64,000 nucleotides of DNA, taken from assembly GCA_030345135.1 (NCBI GenBank), contig CP128386.1:1085129-1149128 (forward strand), in the 5' to 3' direction. The translations under genes were made by a program, and so were the position numbers. Under the pieces are notes generated by a model. The model saw nothing but the letters and a program-made list of their open reading frames with translations. It was not told the origin of the DNA and did no database searches. Of the stretch, positions 45,382 through 54,032 are shown in pieces (positions within the stretch are counted from its first letter, which is position 1; every line of letters begins with the position of its first letter). The DNA comes from Chitinophagaceae bacterium DXS (GTDB lineage Bacteria > Bacteroidota > Bacteroidia > Chitinophagales > Chitinophagaceae).

Positions 45382-45389
45382 CAAAAGTA
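45382..45389 (-). promoter_or_regulatory. -7 promoter box of aroK-DUF423
   Basis: TACTTTTG on the minus strand, exact TAnnTTTG, predicted leader about 24 nt. Confidence 0.45.
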
Positions 45390-45499
45390 GGGAAATGTGC
45401 GAATGGGTAAATGTGCGAATATGCGAATGGAAGAAAACTTGTCTCCCGAAAATGCAAATGATAATTTCCGGAATTTTTTATGCAATGAATATGTGCGGA

Positions 45500-45856
45500 T
45501 TATAAAGCCAGCGTCTTTTTCGATGTGGAAATTATTTTCCCTAAAATTTTGAGAAGTGTTTCGAGTTGAAGTAAGAGTCTATTCGGATTAGGATATGATT
45601 TTGATGCCTCGCAAAGTTTCAGCCAATAAATTGTTTCTTCCGCTTCTTTGTATGCAATCTTCATCTTGTGCACAAAATCCTTTTTGCTTTCTGCAGCCTG
45701 AGCTTCTTTTACATTGGCTCCTATGGACGTGCCGCTTCTTAATAATTGATTAGCAAGGGTGTACTTTCTTTTTTCTTCCAGCTGGTCGCAAAACTCAATT
45801 ATCTCTAAAGCAAACGCAAAACTGAGCGTTACGATTGGGTTGGGTTGACCATTCAT
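45500..45856 (-). CDS. Four-helix-bundle protein (23S rRNA intervening-sequence/S23 type)
   Basis: 118 residues with the family pattern: SFAFALEIIEFCDQL, RSGTSIGANVKEAQAAESKKDFVHKMKIAYKEAEETIYWL. Homologues are encoded in 23S rRNA intervening sequences, but free-standing copies like this are common; they resemble the Avd accessory protein of diversity-generating retroelements. No reverse transcriptase or rRNA is nearby. It sits in a repeat-rich stretch, flanked on both sides by GTGCGAATGTGCGAA words. Role unknown. Confidence 0.88.
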   Translation of the reverse strand: MNGQPNPIVTLSFAFALEIIEFCDQLEEKRKYTLANQLLRSGTSIGANVKEAQAAESKKDFVHKMKIAYKEAEETIYWLKLCEASKSYPNPNRLLLQLETLLKILGKIISTSKKTLAL

Positions 45857-45914
45857 TGTTTTGACTATTTATAGGGTTGTTCTTTAAAAAAGATAAAAAT
45901 TAATGCTATTACCG

Positions 45915-46005
45915 CACATTTTCATACTCGCACATTTGCACATTCACCCATTTGCACATTCGCACATTTACTCATTCGCACATTTACTCATTCGCACATT
46001 CACCA
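45915..46005. repeat. Short-period repeat (CATTCGCACATTTACT family)
   Basis: About eight near-copies of an 11- to 12-nt word (TTCGCACATTTA / TTTGCACATTCA) end at the stop codon of the acyl-CoA dehydrogenase. The complement of this word makes blocks at 4919-4952, 35758-35816, 45392-45430 and 50320-50402. Confidence 0.8.
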
Positions 46006-46006
46006 G

Positions 46007-47191
46007 CTATTTGAATGCATTAAACCCTGTCACATCCATTCCCGTAATTAACAGGTGAACATCGTGTGTGCCTTCGTAAGTGAGAACGCTTTCAATATTC
46101 ATCATGTGGCGCATAATGGAGTATTCGCCGGTAATGCCCATCCCGCCGAGAACCTGCCGCGCGTCGCGGGTAATGTCTGCCGCTATTTCACAACTATTGC
46201 GTTTGGCCATACTTACCTGTTGAGGTGTTGCTTTTCCTTCATTCATTAATACACCCAATCTCCAGACAAGCAGCTGGGCCTTTGTAATCTCAGTGATCAT
46301 CTCGGCCAGCTTTTTTTGTTGTAACTGAAAAGCTCCGATGGGTTTATCAAACTGAATGCGTTCCTTACTATAGCGCAGAGCTGTATCATAGCAATCCATG
46401 GCTGCTCCTAATGCACCCCAGGCAATGCCATAACGTGCTTTTGTGAGGCAGCTCAATGGTCCTTTCAATCCTTTAATATCTGGTAGCAGGTTTTCTTTTG
46501 GAACTTTTACATCGTGAAAGACGAGCTCTCCGGTTGCACTTGCTCGAAGGCTCCATTTACCATGGGTTGTCGGCGTTGTAAAACCTTCCATGCCGCGCTC
46601 AAGAATTAGTCCGCGGATCTCGCCGGCTTCATCCTTCGCCCAAACGACAGCAACCTGGGCATATGGCGCATTGCTGATCCACATTTTAGAGCCGTTCAAT
46701 ACATAATGATCTCCTGCATCACTGAAATTTGAAAGCATTCCGGATGGATTGCTTCCATGGTCAGGTTCTGTAAGACCAAAACAACCGAGCCATTCGCCGC
46801 TAGCCAGCTTAGGTAAATATTTCCTGCGCTGCTCTTCTGAACCGTACGCATAAATAGGAAACATGACAAGAGAACCCTGCACACTGGCAGTAGAACGAAC
46901 ACCGCTGTCGCCCCTTTCAAGCTCCTGCATCATCAGGCCATAGCTAATATAATCAAGTCCGCCGCCACCATATTCCACAGGAATCGTTGGGCCAAAACAC
47001 CCCAATTCGCCCATCTGCCTGACAATGTGTTCCGGAAATTCAGCGCGTTGTGCATAATCCTCTATAACAGGAGAAATTTCTTTCTTTACATAACTGCGCA
47101 CTGTATCCCTGACCATCTTTTGCTCTTCAGTCAACAACTCATCCACCTGAAAATAATCGGGCGATTGAAATAAATCTGTTTTGGCTGCCAT
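46007..47191 (-). CDS. gcdH: Glutaryl-CoA dehydrogenase-like acyl-CoA dehydrogenase
   Basis: 394 residues. FAD enzyme that oxidises and decarboxylates glutaryl-CoA to crotonyl-CoA in lysine/tryptophan breakdown. Specific marks: the arginine in VRSTASVQGSLVMFPI that binds the glutaryl carboxylate, and the catalytic glutamate in LTYEGTHDVHLL. FAD contacts are in CFGLTEPDHGSNPS and WISNAPYA. Other short-chain dehydrogenases cannot be fully excluded, but the RS-x-x-SVQ pattern favours this one. Single-gene unit. Confidence 0.88.
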   Translation of the reverse strand: MAAKTDLFQSPDYFQVDELLTEEQKMVRDTVRSYVKKEISPVIEDYAQRAEFPEHIVRQMGELGCFGPTIPVEYGGGGLDYISYGLMMQELERGDSGVRSTASVQGSLVMFPIYAYGSEEQRRKYLPKLASGEWLGCFGLTEPDHGSNPSGMLSNFSDAGDHYVLNGSKMWISNAPYAQVAVVWAKDEAGEIRGLILERGMEGFTTPTTHGKWSLRASATGELVFHDVKVPKENLLPDIKGLKGPLSCLTKARYGIAWGALGAAMDCYDTALRYSKERIQFDKPIGAFQLQQKKLAEMITEITKAQLLVWRLGVLMNEGKATPQQVSMAKRNSCEIAADITRDARQVLGGMGITGEYSIMRHMMNIESVLTYEGTHDVHLLITGMDVTGFNAFK

Positions 47192-47407
47192 AGACGTTTT
47201 GCTTTTTGTGGTTGCCCGGTGAACGGGCCGAATATGTTGTTAGGGTAAAATAACAAATCAGCATCGCCAGCCCTGGCTATTTAAAAATCATTCTGCTTCA
47301 CACTAAGGCCAACGCGAATTAAAATACTAACCTTTGTTCACAAATTTATATGTATTCGCTATATACTCGTCATTATTGTACTTTTATTTCACACCAAAAA
47401 CCTGCGT

Positions 47408-47797
47408 ATGAAAAAATTATTTTGCTCCCTTATAATGCTTTTTCCACTATTGTTGTTTGCTCAGACTAAGGGAAAAAATGACAATGAAAAATTCGAACCC
47501 ATCCAGCTATATTTCGTTATGCTGGTAAAAGGGCCTAACCGGACACAGGACTCTATTACCGCGGCCAAAATTCAGGAAGGTCAGATGGCCAATATTGGAA
47601 AGCTGGCGAAGGAAGGTAAGTTAATTGTGGCCGGTCCTTTTATGGATGATACAAACTGGAGGGGACTTTTTATATTAAAATGCCAGGATGCCGCTGAATG
47701 TGAGAATTTGTTGAAGACGGATCCCGCAATATCTTCGGGCAGACTGACTTACGAAGTCCACCCGTGGATGACGGGTAAAAATTGTCTTTTTAAATAA
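47408..47797 (+). CDS. Secreted YCII-domain protein
   Basis: 129 residues. Signal peptide MKKLFCSLIMLFPLLLFA precedes QTK. The mature part is a YCII/dimeric alpha-beta barrel fold: QLYFVMLVKGPNR, MANIGKLAKEGKLIVAGPF, RGLFILKCQDAAE and LLKTDPAISSGRLTYEVHPW. YCII proteins are small dimers of uncertain chemistry; export to the periplasm is the unusual point here. It stands alone. Confidence 0.85.
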   Translation: MKKLFCSLIMLFPLLLFAQTKGKNDNEKFEPIQLYFVMLVKGPNRTQDSITAAKIQEGQMANIGKLAKEGKLIVAGPFMDDTNWRGLFILKCQDAAECENLLKTDPAISSGRLTYEVHPWMTGKNCLFK

Positions 47798-48107
47798 TTC
47801 CTGTACAGGCTGGCAATAAAAAGCTTGCACATGTATAATGTGCAAGCATCTATCGAAAAAGGAAACCAAACTCCAAATAAAAACAGTTAGTATCACCCAA
47901 GAAATCAACCTGGTCACAAGGCAGATAATTCCGGAAAATACTTCGGAACACCCGAAGAGAATTAAAATAATACAATACACAGCATATTAAAAGAACTAAT
48001 GATTGATTGGTAGTATCAGTTGTGTGTACGGCAGACTGGCTGCTATAAAAGCTAATTAACAGGAATGAATTTGTCGCGTTTCAACTGCCGCCCTCTATTT
48101 TTGTACC
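47798..48107. other. Gap between the YCII gene and tilS
   Basis: A perfect 10-bp hairpin GCTTGCACAT (47823-47832) with ATGTGCAAGC (47838-47847) lies 25 bp after the YCII stop but has no T-tract. The rest has no open frame and no recognised RNA. The tilS promoter occupies 48070-48103. Confidence 0.55.
48070..48103 (+). promoter_or_regulatory. Promoter of tilS, predicted leaderless
   Basis: TTTG (48070-48073), 22-bp spacer, TATTTTTG (48096-48103). The -7 box ends only 4 bp before the ATG at 48108, so the transcript should start at or next to the start codon. Confidence 0.65.
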
Positions 48108-49463
48108 ATGGACCTACTATTGAAGTTCAAACAATTTATCGCGAATGCGGTTCCTCAGCTACATCCTTCAAACGATGAACTATTGGTTGCGGTGAGTGGA
48201 GGAATTGACAGTATTGTGCTGACTGATCTTTTAATAAAAAGCAAGTTTGATGTAGCCATAGCCCATTGTAATTTTCAGCTTAGAGGAGCTGAAAGTGACC
48301 GGGACGAGGCTTTTGTTCATCAATTGGCGGATCGTTATGGTGTCCCGCTTTTTGTACAACGATTTAATACAAAACAATTTGCGGAGGAGAACAAATTATC
48401 CATCCAGGAAGCTGCGCGCAAACTCCGGTATGACTGGTTTGGGGAAATATTAGAAAACAAGACAGCGAAATCCGGTAATCCTGCTTATCTGGCAACAGCA
48501 CATCATGCTGATGATAATGTTGAAACAATGCTAATGCACTTTTTCCGGGGAACAGGTATACAAGGATTGACCGGCATGCCCTTTTATCATAAGGAGAGGA
48601 GAATGGTTCGTCCATTATTATTTGCCTCCAGGGAGGAGATTCTGGTTTATGCGAACGACCACAGATTGGCATGGGTCGAAGATTCTTCCAATGCGTCTGA
48701 TAAATATACCCGTAATCTTTTCCGCAATAAGATCATCCCGTCTCTTAAAGAAGTGTTTCCTCAATTAGAAGAAAACTTGCAGGGTAATTTGCAACGTTTT
48801 TCAGAGATCGCAGAATTGTATACTGAGGTTGTAGCACAACATAAAAAGAAATTAATTGAAACCCGGGGAAGCGAGGTCCATATTCCTCTTTTAAAACTGC
48901 AGAAGACCAGTCCTTTAAAGACAATAATTTTTGAAATCATTAAAGAATATAATTTCTCGAGTGCCCAGGTTGATGAGCTGATCAAACTCTTTGATGCCGA
49001 TAACGGAAGTTTCATTGAATCAGCATCCCGCAGGATTATAAAAAATCGCGGCTGGCTAATTATAGCGCCTAAAAAGAATGATATAGCTGATCATATAATA
49101 ATCGAAGAAAAAGAGACGCATGTTCATTTTTCCAATGGCGAGCTGCATATCAAAAAACTTGATGGTGCAAACATTCAGGTGTCAGCAGATAAAGACGTTG
49201 CCCTACTCGACGCTTCGGCAATCCGGTTCCCGTTATTGTTACGCAAATGGAAGCAAGGCGATTATTTTTATCCGCTTGGCATGAAAAAAAAGAAAAAACT
49301 CAGCCGCTTTTTTATCGACCAAAAATTATCTCTTGTCGATAAAGAAAGCGCCTGGGTGTTGGAGATGGATAAAAAGATTGTGTGGGTTGTTGGCCATCGC
49401 ATAGATGACCGTTTCAAACTTACACCCGGAACGAAGAATGTGATTGCGATTAAGAAGCTGTGA
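48108..49463 (+). CDS. tilS: tRNA(Ile)-lysidine synthase
   Basis: 451 residues. Adds lysine to C34 of the CAU-anticodon tRNA-Ile with ATP, changing it to read AUA. PP-loop SGGIDS at residues 30-35, AHCNFQLRGAESDRDE, ATAHHADDNVETMLM and the GLTGMPF loop of the catalytic domain, then a linker and the TilS C-terminal domain (RKWKQGDYFYPLGMKKKKKLSRFFID). Essential in most bacteria. ATG 48108 sits directly behind the promoter. Confidence 0.95.
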   Translation: MDLLLKFKQFIANAVPQLHPSNDELLVAVSGGIDSIVLTDLLIKSKFDVAIAHCNFQLRGAESDRDEAFVHQLADRYGVPLFVQRFNTKQFAEENKLSIQEAARKLRYDWFGEILENKTAKSGNPAYLATAHHADDNVETMLMHFFRGTGIQGLTGMPFYHKERRMVRPLLFASREEILVYANDHRLAWVEDSSNASDKYTRNLFRNKIIPSLKEVFPQLEENLQGNLQRFSEIAELYTEVVAQHKKKLIETRGSEVHIPLLKLQKTSPLKTIIFEIIKEYNFSSAQVDELIKLFDADNGSFIESASRRIIKNRGWLIIAPKKNDIADHIIIEEKETHVHFSNGELHIKKLDGANIQVSADKDVALLDASAIRFPLLLRKWKQGDYFYPLGMKKKKKLSRFFIDQKLSLVDKESAWVLEMDKKIVWVVGHRIDDRFKLTPGTKNVIAIKKL

Positions 49464-49562
49464 GCTTTTAGCTCTCAGCTATCAGCAATGGAATCATGTG
49501 TTACCCGGTAGTATCCTCAGAAGTAAGTATTGACTTCATTGTCAAATATCTATTTTCCATTG

Positions 49563-50204
49563 TCAATTGAAGTAGCTCTGTACCTGGAAAATAAAGTTCT
49601 CCACCGGTCTGTAATCGCTCAGGAAATAAGACATTACTATAACGAAAGCAATGCCGAAAACAGCGCCCCAGAAGTGGGCTGAATGATTGATATTGTCACC
49701 GCCTCGTTTAGACATATAGGCTGTTAAGCCAAGATAAAGTGGACCGAAAACAAATCCGGGAATAACGGGAGGAATAATAAACAATCCAATTTTTGCAAGC
49801 GGCACGAGGAAGATGCCGGCAAAAACAACAGCAGATACAGCACCGGAAGCTCCGAGACTGCGATAATAATAGTTGTCTTTATTCTTTGCATAAGTTGGGA
49901 TCATACAAACCACCAATGCAATTACATACATTGCCAGGTATAACAACTTGGCTCTCTCTCCGAAGATCTGATGAAAATATTTTTCAACAAGATCTCCAAA
50001 CAGGTATAAGGAAAACATATTAAATGCGAGGTGGCCAAGATCGGCGTGAATCAAACCACATGTGATAAAACGATACCATTGGTTTTGTTTGCTGATAGCC
50101 GGTGGATAAAAAATCAGATCCTCTGTAATCTTGGAATTGGAAAAAGCCGTAAAAGAAACAATACAAGTTATGATGATGATGATAAGTGTTAATGATAAAG
50201 CCAT
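49563..50204 (-). CDS. Rhomboid-family intramembrane serine protease
   Basis: 213 residues, six membrane segments. Catalytic dyad: serine in GASGAVSA and histidine in HSAHFWGA. The HADLGHLAFNMFSLYLFG region carries the conserved oxyanion-region His and Asn. Cleaves transmembrane helices in the inner membrane; substrate unknown. It lies between tilS (convergent) and rlmH, with large repeat-filled gaps on the upstream side. Confidence 0.93.
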   Translation of the reverse strand: MALSLTLIIIIITCIVSFTAFSNSKITEDLIFYPPAISKQNQWYRFITCGLIHADLGHLAFNMFSLYLFGDLVEKYFHQIFGERAKLLYLAMYVIALVVCMIPTYAKNKDNYYYRSLGASGAVSAVVFAGIFLVPLAKIGLFIIPPVIPGFVFGPLYLGLTAYMSKRGGDNINHSAHFWGAVFGIAFVIVMSYFLSDYRPVENFIFQVQSYFN

Positions 50205-50592
50205 TTACGCGGTTTAAGAAGGATAAAAATAGGGAAATGATTTGGATAGTCTGGATCTGGATTTTTTTCTGGACCGGGATTTTGAGGATTAAATGATTAA
50301 AGGATTGTTATAATTGAAAATGTGCGAATGGGTGAATGTGCGAATATGCAAGTGGGAGAATATGCGGATGTGAAAATGTGCGGATGTGAAAAATGCGAAT
50401 ATCTGATGTCGGATTTTTTTATGTCTGATTTCTCTCGGTTCAGGAGGCTAATTGAGCGCTATCAACTTTGGAAAGCACGCTTAGCTGAAGTAATATTTTC
50501 AATTGCCTGAAATCAGTCTGCTCCCGCACCTTACCCCTTACGCCTAACGCCTCATACCTCACGCCTGATACCTGATACCTCACGCCTCACAG
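50205..50592. repeat. Repeat-filled gap upstream of the rhomboid gene
   Basis: Contains a GTCTGGATCTGGATTTTT block (about 50250-50285, related to 12405-12440), GTGCGAATGGGTGAATGTGC words (50320-50402), and an AGGCGTGAGGTATCAGG-type block in complement (50527-50590) reaching the rlmH stop. A 62-codon open frame at 50322 is mostly repeat and is not called. Confidence 0.7.
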
Positions 50593-51066
50593 CTACACAT
50601 GGTGATACTTCTCATTTTTAATGATCGTACACGCCCGGTAGACTTGTTCGGCAAGGATCAATCTTACGAGCATGTGCGGGAATACAAGTTTGGAAAGGCT
50701 CCAGGTATAATTTGCACGTGCAGAAACTGTGGCATCAACGCCAAATGCACCGCCGATAAGGAAGACGATACGTTTGGTGCTTTCGTTGGCTCGTTGCTGA
50801 ATAAATGTAGCCAATTCGGGCGATGTTAATTGTTTTCCTCTTTCATCCAGCAAAACAAGAAAATCGTCTTGTTGAACTTGCTGAAGGATAAGTTTTGCTT
50901 CCTGCTTTTTCAGTTCTTTTTCGTCAAGCGATGCGGCATTTTTTGGCGGCGCAATGATTTGCCAGTCCGCACTGAAATACCTGCTCACCCGTTTGGTGAA
51001 ATCATCTACCCCTGCCTTTATGTAGGCTTCATGCGGTTTGCCAACTGAGTAAAATTGAATTTTCAT
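50593..51066 (-). CDS. rlmH: 23S rRNA pseudouridine-1915 N3-methyltransferase
   Basis: 157 residues, the usual length. SPOUT-class enzyme that methylates m3-pseudouridine 1915 in helix 69 of 23S rRNA. Motifs: MKIQFYSVGK start, LLDERGKQLTSPELA, the knotted FLIGGAFGV loop that binds SAM, and C-terminal LAEQVYRACTIIKNEKYHH. Flanked by repeat words on both sides. Cytoplasmic dimer. Confidence 0.95.
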   Translation of the reverse strand: MKIQFYSVGKPHEAYIKAGVDDFTKRVSRYFSADWQIIAPPKNAASLDEKELKKQEAKLILQQVQQDDFLVLLDERGKQLTSPELATFIQQRANESTKRIVFLIGGAFGVDATVSARANYTWSLSKLVFPHMLVRLILAEQVYRACTIIKNEKYHHV

Positions 51067-51387
51067 ATATTAGGTATCAGGTGCCAGGTATCAGGTGTGA
51101 GGCTTGAGGTGTAAGGCTTGAAGTGTAAGGATTCGCCCTCACATCGTACACCGTACCCGCCCGAACGTGCCGTCGGTACGGGCGGGCATCTAACATCGTG
51201 CATGTCCCTCACATCGTACATCGTACATCTCACATCGTACATATCCTCACATCGTACATTCGCCTGCCGTTTACACCGCGAAAGTAACTACTCAACACGT
51301 TTCCCGCGCCATCATTGTAAAATGTTTTCATTTCTCGTTTGGGTTATGTAATTTAGTCCACCAATTTAGTAGTTAAAAGAAAATGCT
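51067..51387. repeat. Repeat words and a GC-rich hairpin upstream of the cysteine operon
   Basis: GGTATCAGGTGTGAGGCTTG words (51066-51130), then a perfect 8-bp GC hairpin CCCGCCCG/CGGGCGGG (51156-51186), then CTCACATCGTACATCG words (51138-51258). From about 51339 a TTTG and a weak -7-like CAATTTAG (51363-51370, 20-bp spacer) could be the cys leader promoter. Confidence 0.6.
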
Positions 51388-51426
51388 ATGCGTGGTAAAT
51401 TCTGTTGTTGTTGCGGAGTGAGATAA
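51388..51426 (+). CDS. Cysteine leader peptide of the cysE-cysK operon
   Basis: A 12-codon frame, MRGKFCCCCGVR, with four consecutive Cys codons (TGT TGT TGT TGC, 51403-51414) and stop TAA at 51424-51426. It lies directly before a terminator with a competing antiterminator and then the serine acetyltransferase gene. The composition and position are those of a translated leader whose ribosome stalls when charged tRNA-Cys is scarce. The peptide itself probably has no further role. Confidence 0.85.
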   Translation: MRGKFCCCCGVR

Positions 51427-51428
51427 TA

Positions 51429-51490
51429 AGAGAGAATTTAAAGGCAAACGATATTATGCCCTTCTCTCTGTGAGAAGGGTTTATTTTTAA
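51429..51490 (+). promoter_or_regulatory. Cysteine-responsive transcription attenuator
   Basis: Terminator: CCCTTCTC (51459-51466) pairs with GAGAAGGG (51472-51479), followed by TTTATTTTT. Antiterminator: AGAGAGAA (51429-51436) is complementary to TTCTCTCT (51462-51469), so the two helices exclude each other. The antiterminator strand begins 3 nt after the leader stop codon: a ribosome finishing the leader would cover it (terminator forms), while one stalled on the Cys codons would leave it free (read-through into cysE). Confidence 0.82.
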
Positions 51491-51500
51491 TACACCAAAT

Positions 51501-52310
51501 ATGCGATATCCGGGTTTTATTTTAAGTGATAACCTGCCTTCCAGCAAAGAGATTCACACTTTTACAGAATCCCTTATAGCATATCTTTTTCCTGTTACTG
51601 ATGAACCTGAACTGTTTTTGGAACATCACGAGGCCACGATGTACAAGTTGCAAAAGCAACTTGCGTGTTTAATTGAATCCGTAGATCGAAGTCAGGAGTT
51701 GGAAAAAGAACTAATAGCCGACGATTTTTTTAATTCCCTGGAAGACATAAAAGATCTGTTAGTAAAAGACGCGCAGTTGATCCTTGATTTTGATCCTGCG
51801 GCAACATCACTAGAGGAAGTTATCTTGTCATATCCCGGTTTTCAGGCTTTGATGGTTCACCGGCTGGCGCATAAATTATACCAAGCAAAGGTTCCGCTCA
51901 TTCCAAGAATTATAAGTGAGTGGGCACATAGTAAAACAGGGATAGATATAAATCCCGGAGCTCAAATCGGTTCACCGTTCTTTATCGATCACGGTACTGG
52001 CGTAGTAATTGGCGAAACCACCGTCATCGGTAATAACGTAAAAATATACCAGAGCGTAACACTTGGTGCGCTGGCTGTGCGTAAAGAAGATGCTTCCAGC
52101 AAACGTCATCCCACTATAGAAGACAATGTGATCATTTATGCAGGGAGTACAATACTTGGTGGCAACACTGTAATAGGTCATGATAGTATTATCGGCGGAA
52201 ATACCTGGATAACAAAAAGTATCCTCCCTTTCAGCGTCGTTTATCACAGAAACCAGACAGTGGTTAATGACAGAAAGGATTTTGAAGAGCCGATCAATTT
52301 TGTAATTTAA
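51501..52310 (+). CDS. cysE: Serine O-acetyltransferase
   Basis: 269 residues. Makes O-acetylserine from serine and acetyl-CoA, the first committed step of cysteine synthesis. An N-terminal helical domain (to about 150) precedes a left-handed hexapeptide-repeat helix (GIDINPGAQIGSPFFIDHGTGVVIGE with catalytic Asp/His, VTLGAL, IYAGSTILGGNTVIG). EpsC-like long form. It starts 10 bp after the attenuator's T-tract and is followed by cysK; both should be under cysteine-dependent attenuation. Confidence 0.94.
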   Translation: MRYPGFILSDNLPSSKEIHTFTESLIAYLFPVTDEPELFLEHHEATMYKLQKQLACLIESVDRSQELEKELIADDFFNSLEDIKDLLVKDAQLILDFDPAATSLEEVILSYPGFQALMVHRLAHKLYQAKVPLIPRIISEWAHSKTGIDINPGAQIGSPFFIDHGTGVVIGETTVIGNNVKIYQSVTLGALAVRKEDASSKRHPTIEDNVIIYAGSTILGGNTVIGHDSIIGGNTWITKSILPFSVVYHRNQTVVNDRKDFEEPINFVI

Positions 52311-52479
52311 GAGCTGTCAGCTATCAGCTATCAGCTTTTAGTTTGTTGATGAGTTATGATCAGCACGCTTTAATTCATCAGTATATAAGGTTAGTAGAAA
52401 AATAATTAATAAATCAATACTCAATGAGCCAGGGCTGAAAGCTAATAACTGACAGTGGCAGCTCCAAAAATCTCAACGG

Positions 52480-53391
52480 ATGAAAGCAAACAGTATCCTT
52501 GAAACGATAGGAAATACCCCGCATGTAAAGATCAACAGATTGTACCCCTCCAACATAGAAGTTTGGAGCAAACTCGAAAGAGCAAATCCGGGTGGCAGCA
52601 TTAAAGACCGTATTGCATTGTCAATGGTTGAAGATGCAGAAAAAAAAGGATTGCTAAGTTCTGACAGTGTTATAATTGAACCTACGTCTGGCAATACAGG
52701 TATCGGGCTGGCAATGGTTGCTGCTGTAAAAGGCTACAAACTTATTCTTGTAATGCCTGAGAGCATGAGTGTTGAGCGCAGAAGACTGATGAGCGTTTAC
52801 GGCGCTACATTTGAGCTTACGCCACGCGAAAAAGGAATGAAGGGTGCAATTGAAAAAGCAAAGGAACTGGTTGAATCAACACCTAATGCATGGATGCCAC
52901 AACAATTTGATAACCCGGCAAACGTAGATGTACATATCAGGACAACCGCGGAGGAAATAGTAAAAGATTTTCCTGAAGGTCTGGACTTTTTAATTACAGG
53001 TGTTGGCACCGGCGGACATATTACCGGCGTTGGTGAAGTGTTGAAAAACCATTTTCCTAACCTGAAGGTTTTTGCAGTTGAACCTGAGCTTTCTCCGGTT
53101 ATCAGTGGCGGAAGTCCCGGTCCGCATCCTATACAGGGAATTGGTGCAGGCTTTATTCCTGCAAACCTCCATACAGATGTACTTGATGGCGTGATCCTCG
53201 TTAACAAAGATGAAGCTTTTGAATACACACGAAGAGCAGCAACAGAAGAAGGCATTTTTCAGGGTATTTCAAGCGGCGGCACTATGGCTGCACTTGCTAA
53301 GAAATTGCCTGAAATTCCTGCAGGTAGCCGTGTGCTGATCTTTAACTACGATACGGGTGAAAGGTATTTGAGTATTGAAGGACTTTATTAG
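52480..53391 (+). CDS. cysK: Cysteine synthase (O-acetylserine sulfhydrylase)
   Basis: 303 residues. PLP enzyme that joins sulfide to O-acetylserine. PLP lysine K42 ([11 protein letters not shown]), substrate loop [12 protein letters not shown], phosphate loop [13 protein letters not shown], and [11 protein letters not shown]. CysK-type rather than CysM by overall pattern, though this is a close call. It is 169 bp after cysE in a gap of AGCTATCAGCTATCAGCTTT-type words, without a visible terminator, so co-transcription is likely. Confidence 0.92.
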   Translation: MKANSILETIGNTPHVKINRLYPSNIEVWSKLERANPGGSIKDRIALSMVEDAEKKGLLSSDSVIIEPTSGNTGIGLAMVAAVKGYKLILVMPESMSVERRRLMSVYGATFELTPREKGMKGAIEKAKELVESTPNAWMPQQFDNPANVDVHIRTTAEEIVKDFPEGLDFLITGVGTGGHITGVGEVLKNHFPNLKVFAVEPELSPVISGGSPGPHPIQGIGAGFIPANLHTDVLDGVILVNKDEAFEYTRRAATEEGIFQGISSGGTMAALAKKLPEIPAGSRVLIFNYDTGERYLSIEGLY

Positions 53392-54010
53392 AAGACCGTA
53401 AGACTGTAAGATAGTAAGACCGTAAGACAGTAAGACAGTAAGACGTGTAAGATGGGTAAGATGGGTAAGAAAAATAAAACCTGTCAGGATTGTCAGAAAT
53501 GGTAAGATTTGTCTGATGGGGTGTAAGATGAAAATAAGCAAGATGAATACAGGTACTTCGTACTTCGTAAATCGTACTTGTTTCCAATCAAGATTGTCAG
53601 AAATGGTAAGATTTGTCTGATGGGGTGTAAGATGAAAATAAGCAAGATGAATACAGGTACTTCGTACTTCGTAAATCGTACTTGTTTCCAATCAGGATTG
53701 TCAGAAATGGTAAGATTTGTCTGATGGGGTGTAAGATGAAAATAAGCAAGATGAATACAAGTACTTCGTACTTCGTAAATCGTGCTTGTTTCCAATCAGG
53801 ATTGTCAGAAATGGTAAGATTTGTCTGATGGGTGTAAGATGAAAATAAGCAAGATGAATACAGGTACTTCGTACTTCGTAAATCGTACTTGTTTCCAATC
53901 AAGATTGTCAGAAATGGTAAGATTTGTCTGATAGGGTGTAAGATGAAAATAAACAGGATGAATACTGGTACTTCGTACTTCGTACTTCGTAAATCGTACT
54001 TGTTTCCAAA
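53392..54010. repeat. Five-copy tandem repeat with 104-bp period
   Basis: After short AAGACAGTAAGACCGTAAG words (53392-53465), a 104-bp unit beginning GATTGTCAGAAATGGTAAG is repeated at 53488, 53592, 53696, 53800 and 53903 (last interval 103). Copies are nearly identical, with small changes including one-base indels. Each unit includes GTACTTCGTACTTCGTAAAT, the dispersed word also found at 1428, 12979 and 63155. Overlapping open frames on the minus strand are artefacts of the repeat. Confidence 0.92.
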
Positions 54011-54020
54011 TTAACGGTAC

Positions 54021-54028
54021 TACTTTTG
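54021..54028 (+). promoter_or_regulatory. Promoter box before the DUF4249 leader
   Basis: TACTTTTG (exact TAnnTTTG) with a TTG 18 bp upstream at the end of the last tandem repeat copy. The box ends 4 bp before an ATG at 54033. Confidence 0.5.
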
Positions 54029-54032
54029 CTAT

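Noticed and set aside
45500-45856. Diversity-generating retroelement (Avd-like protein)
   Set aside because: No reverse transcriptase, template repeat or variable repeat is visible near this four-helix-bundle gene.
50322-50510. 62-codon open frame upstream of the rhomboid gene
   Set aside because: Mostly translated GTGCGAATGTGCGAA repeat words.
53488-54010. CRISPR array
   Set aside because: The repeated unit is the whole 104-bp period with no unique spacers between short repeats, and no cas genes are nearby.
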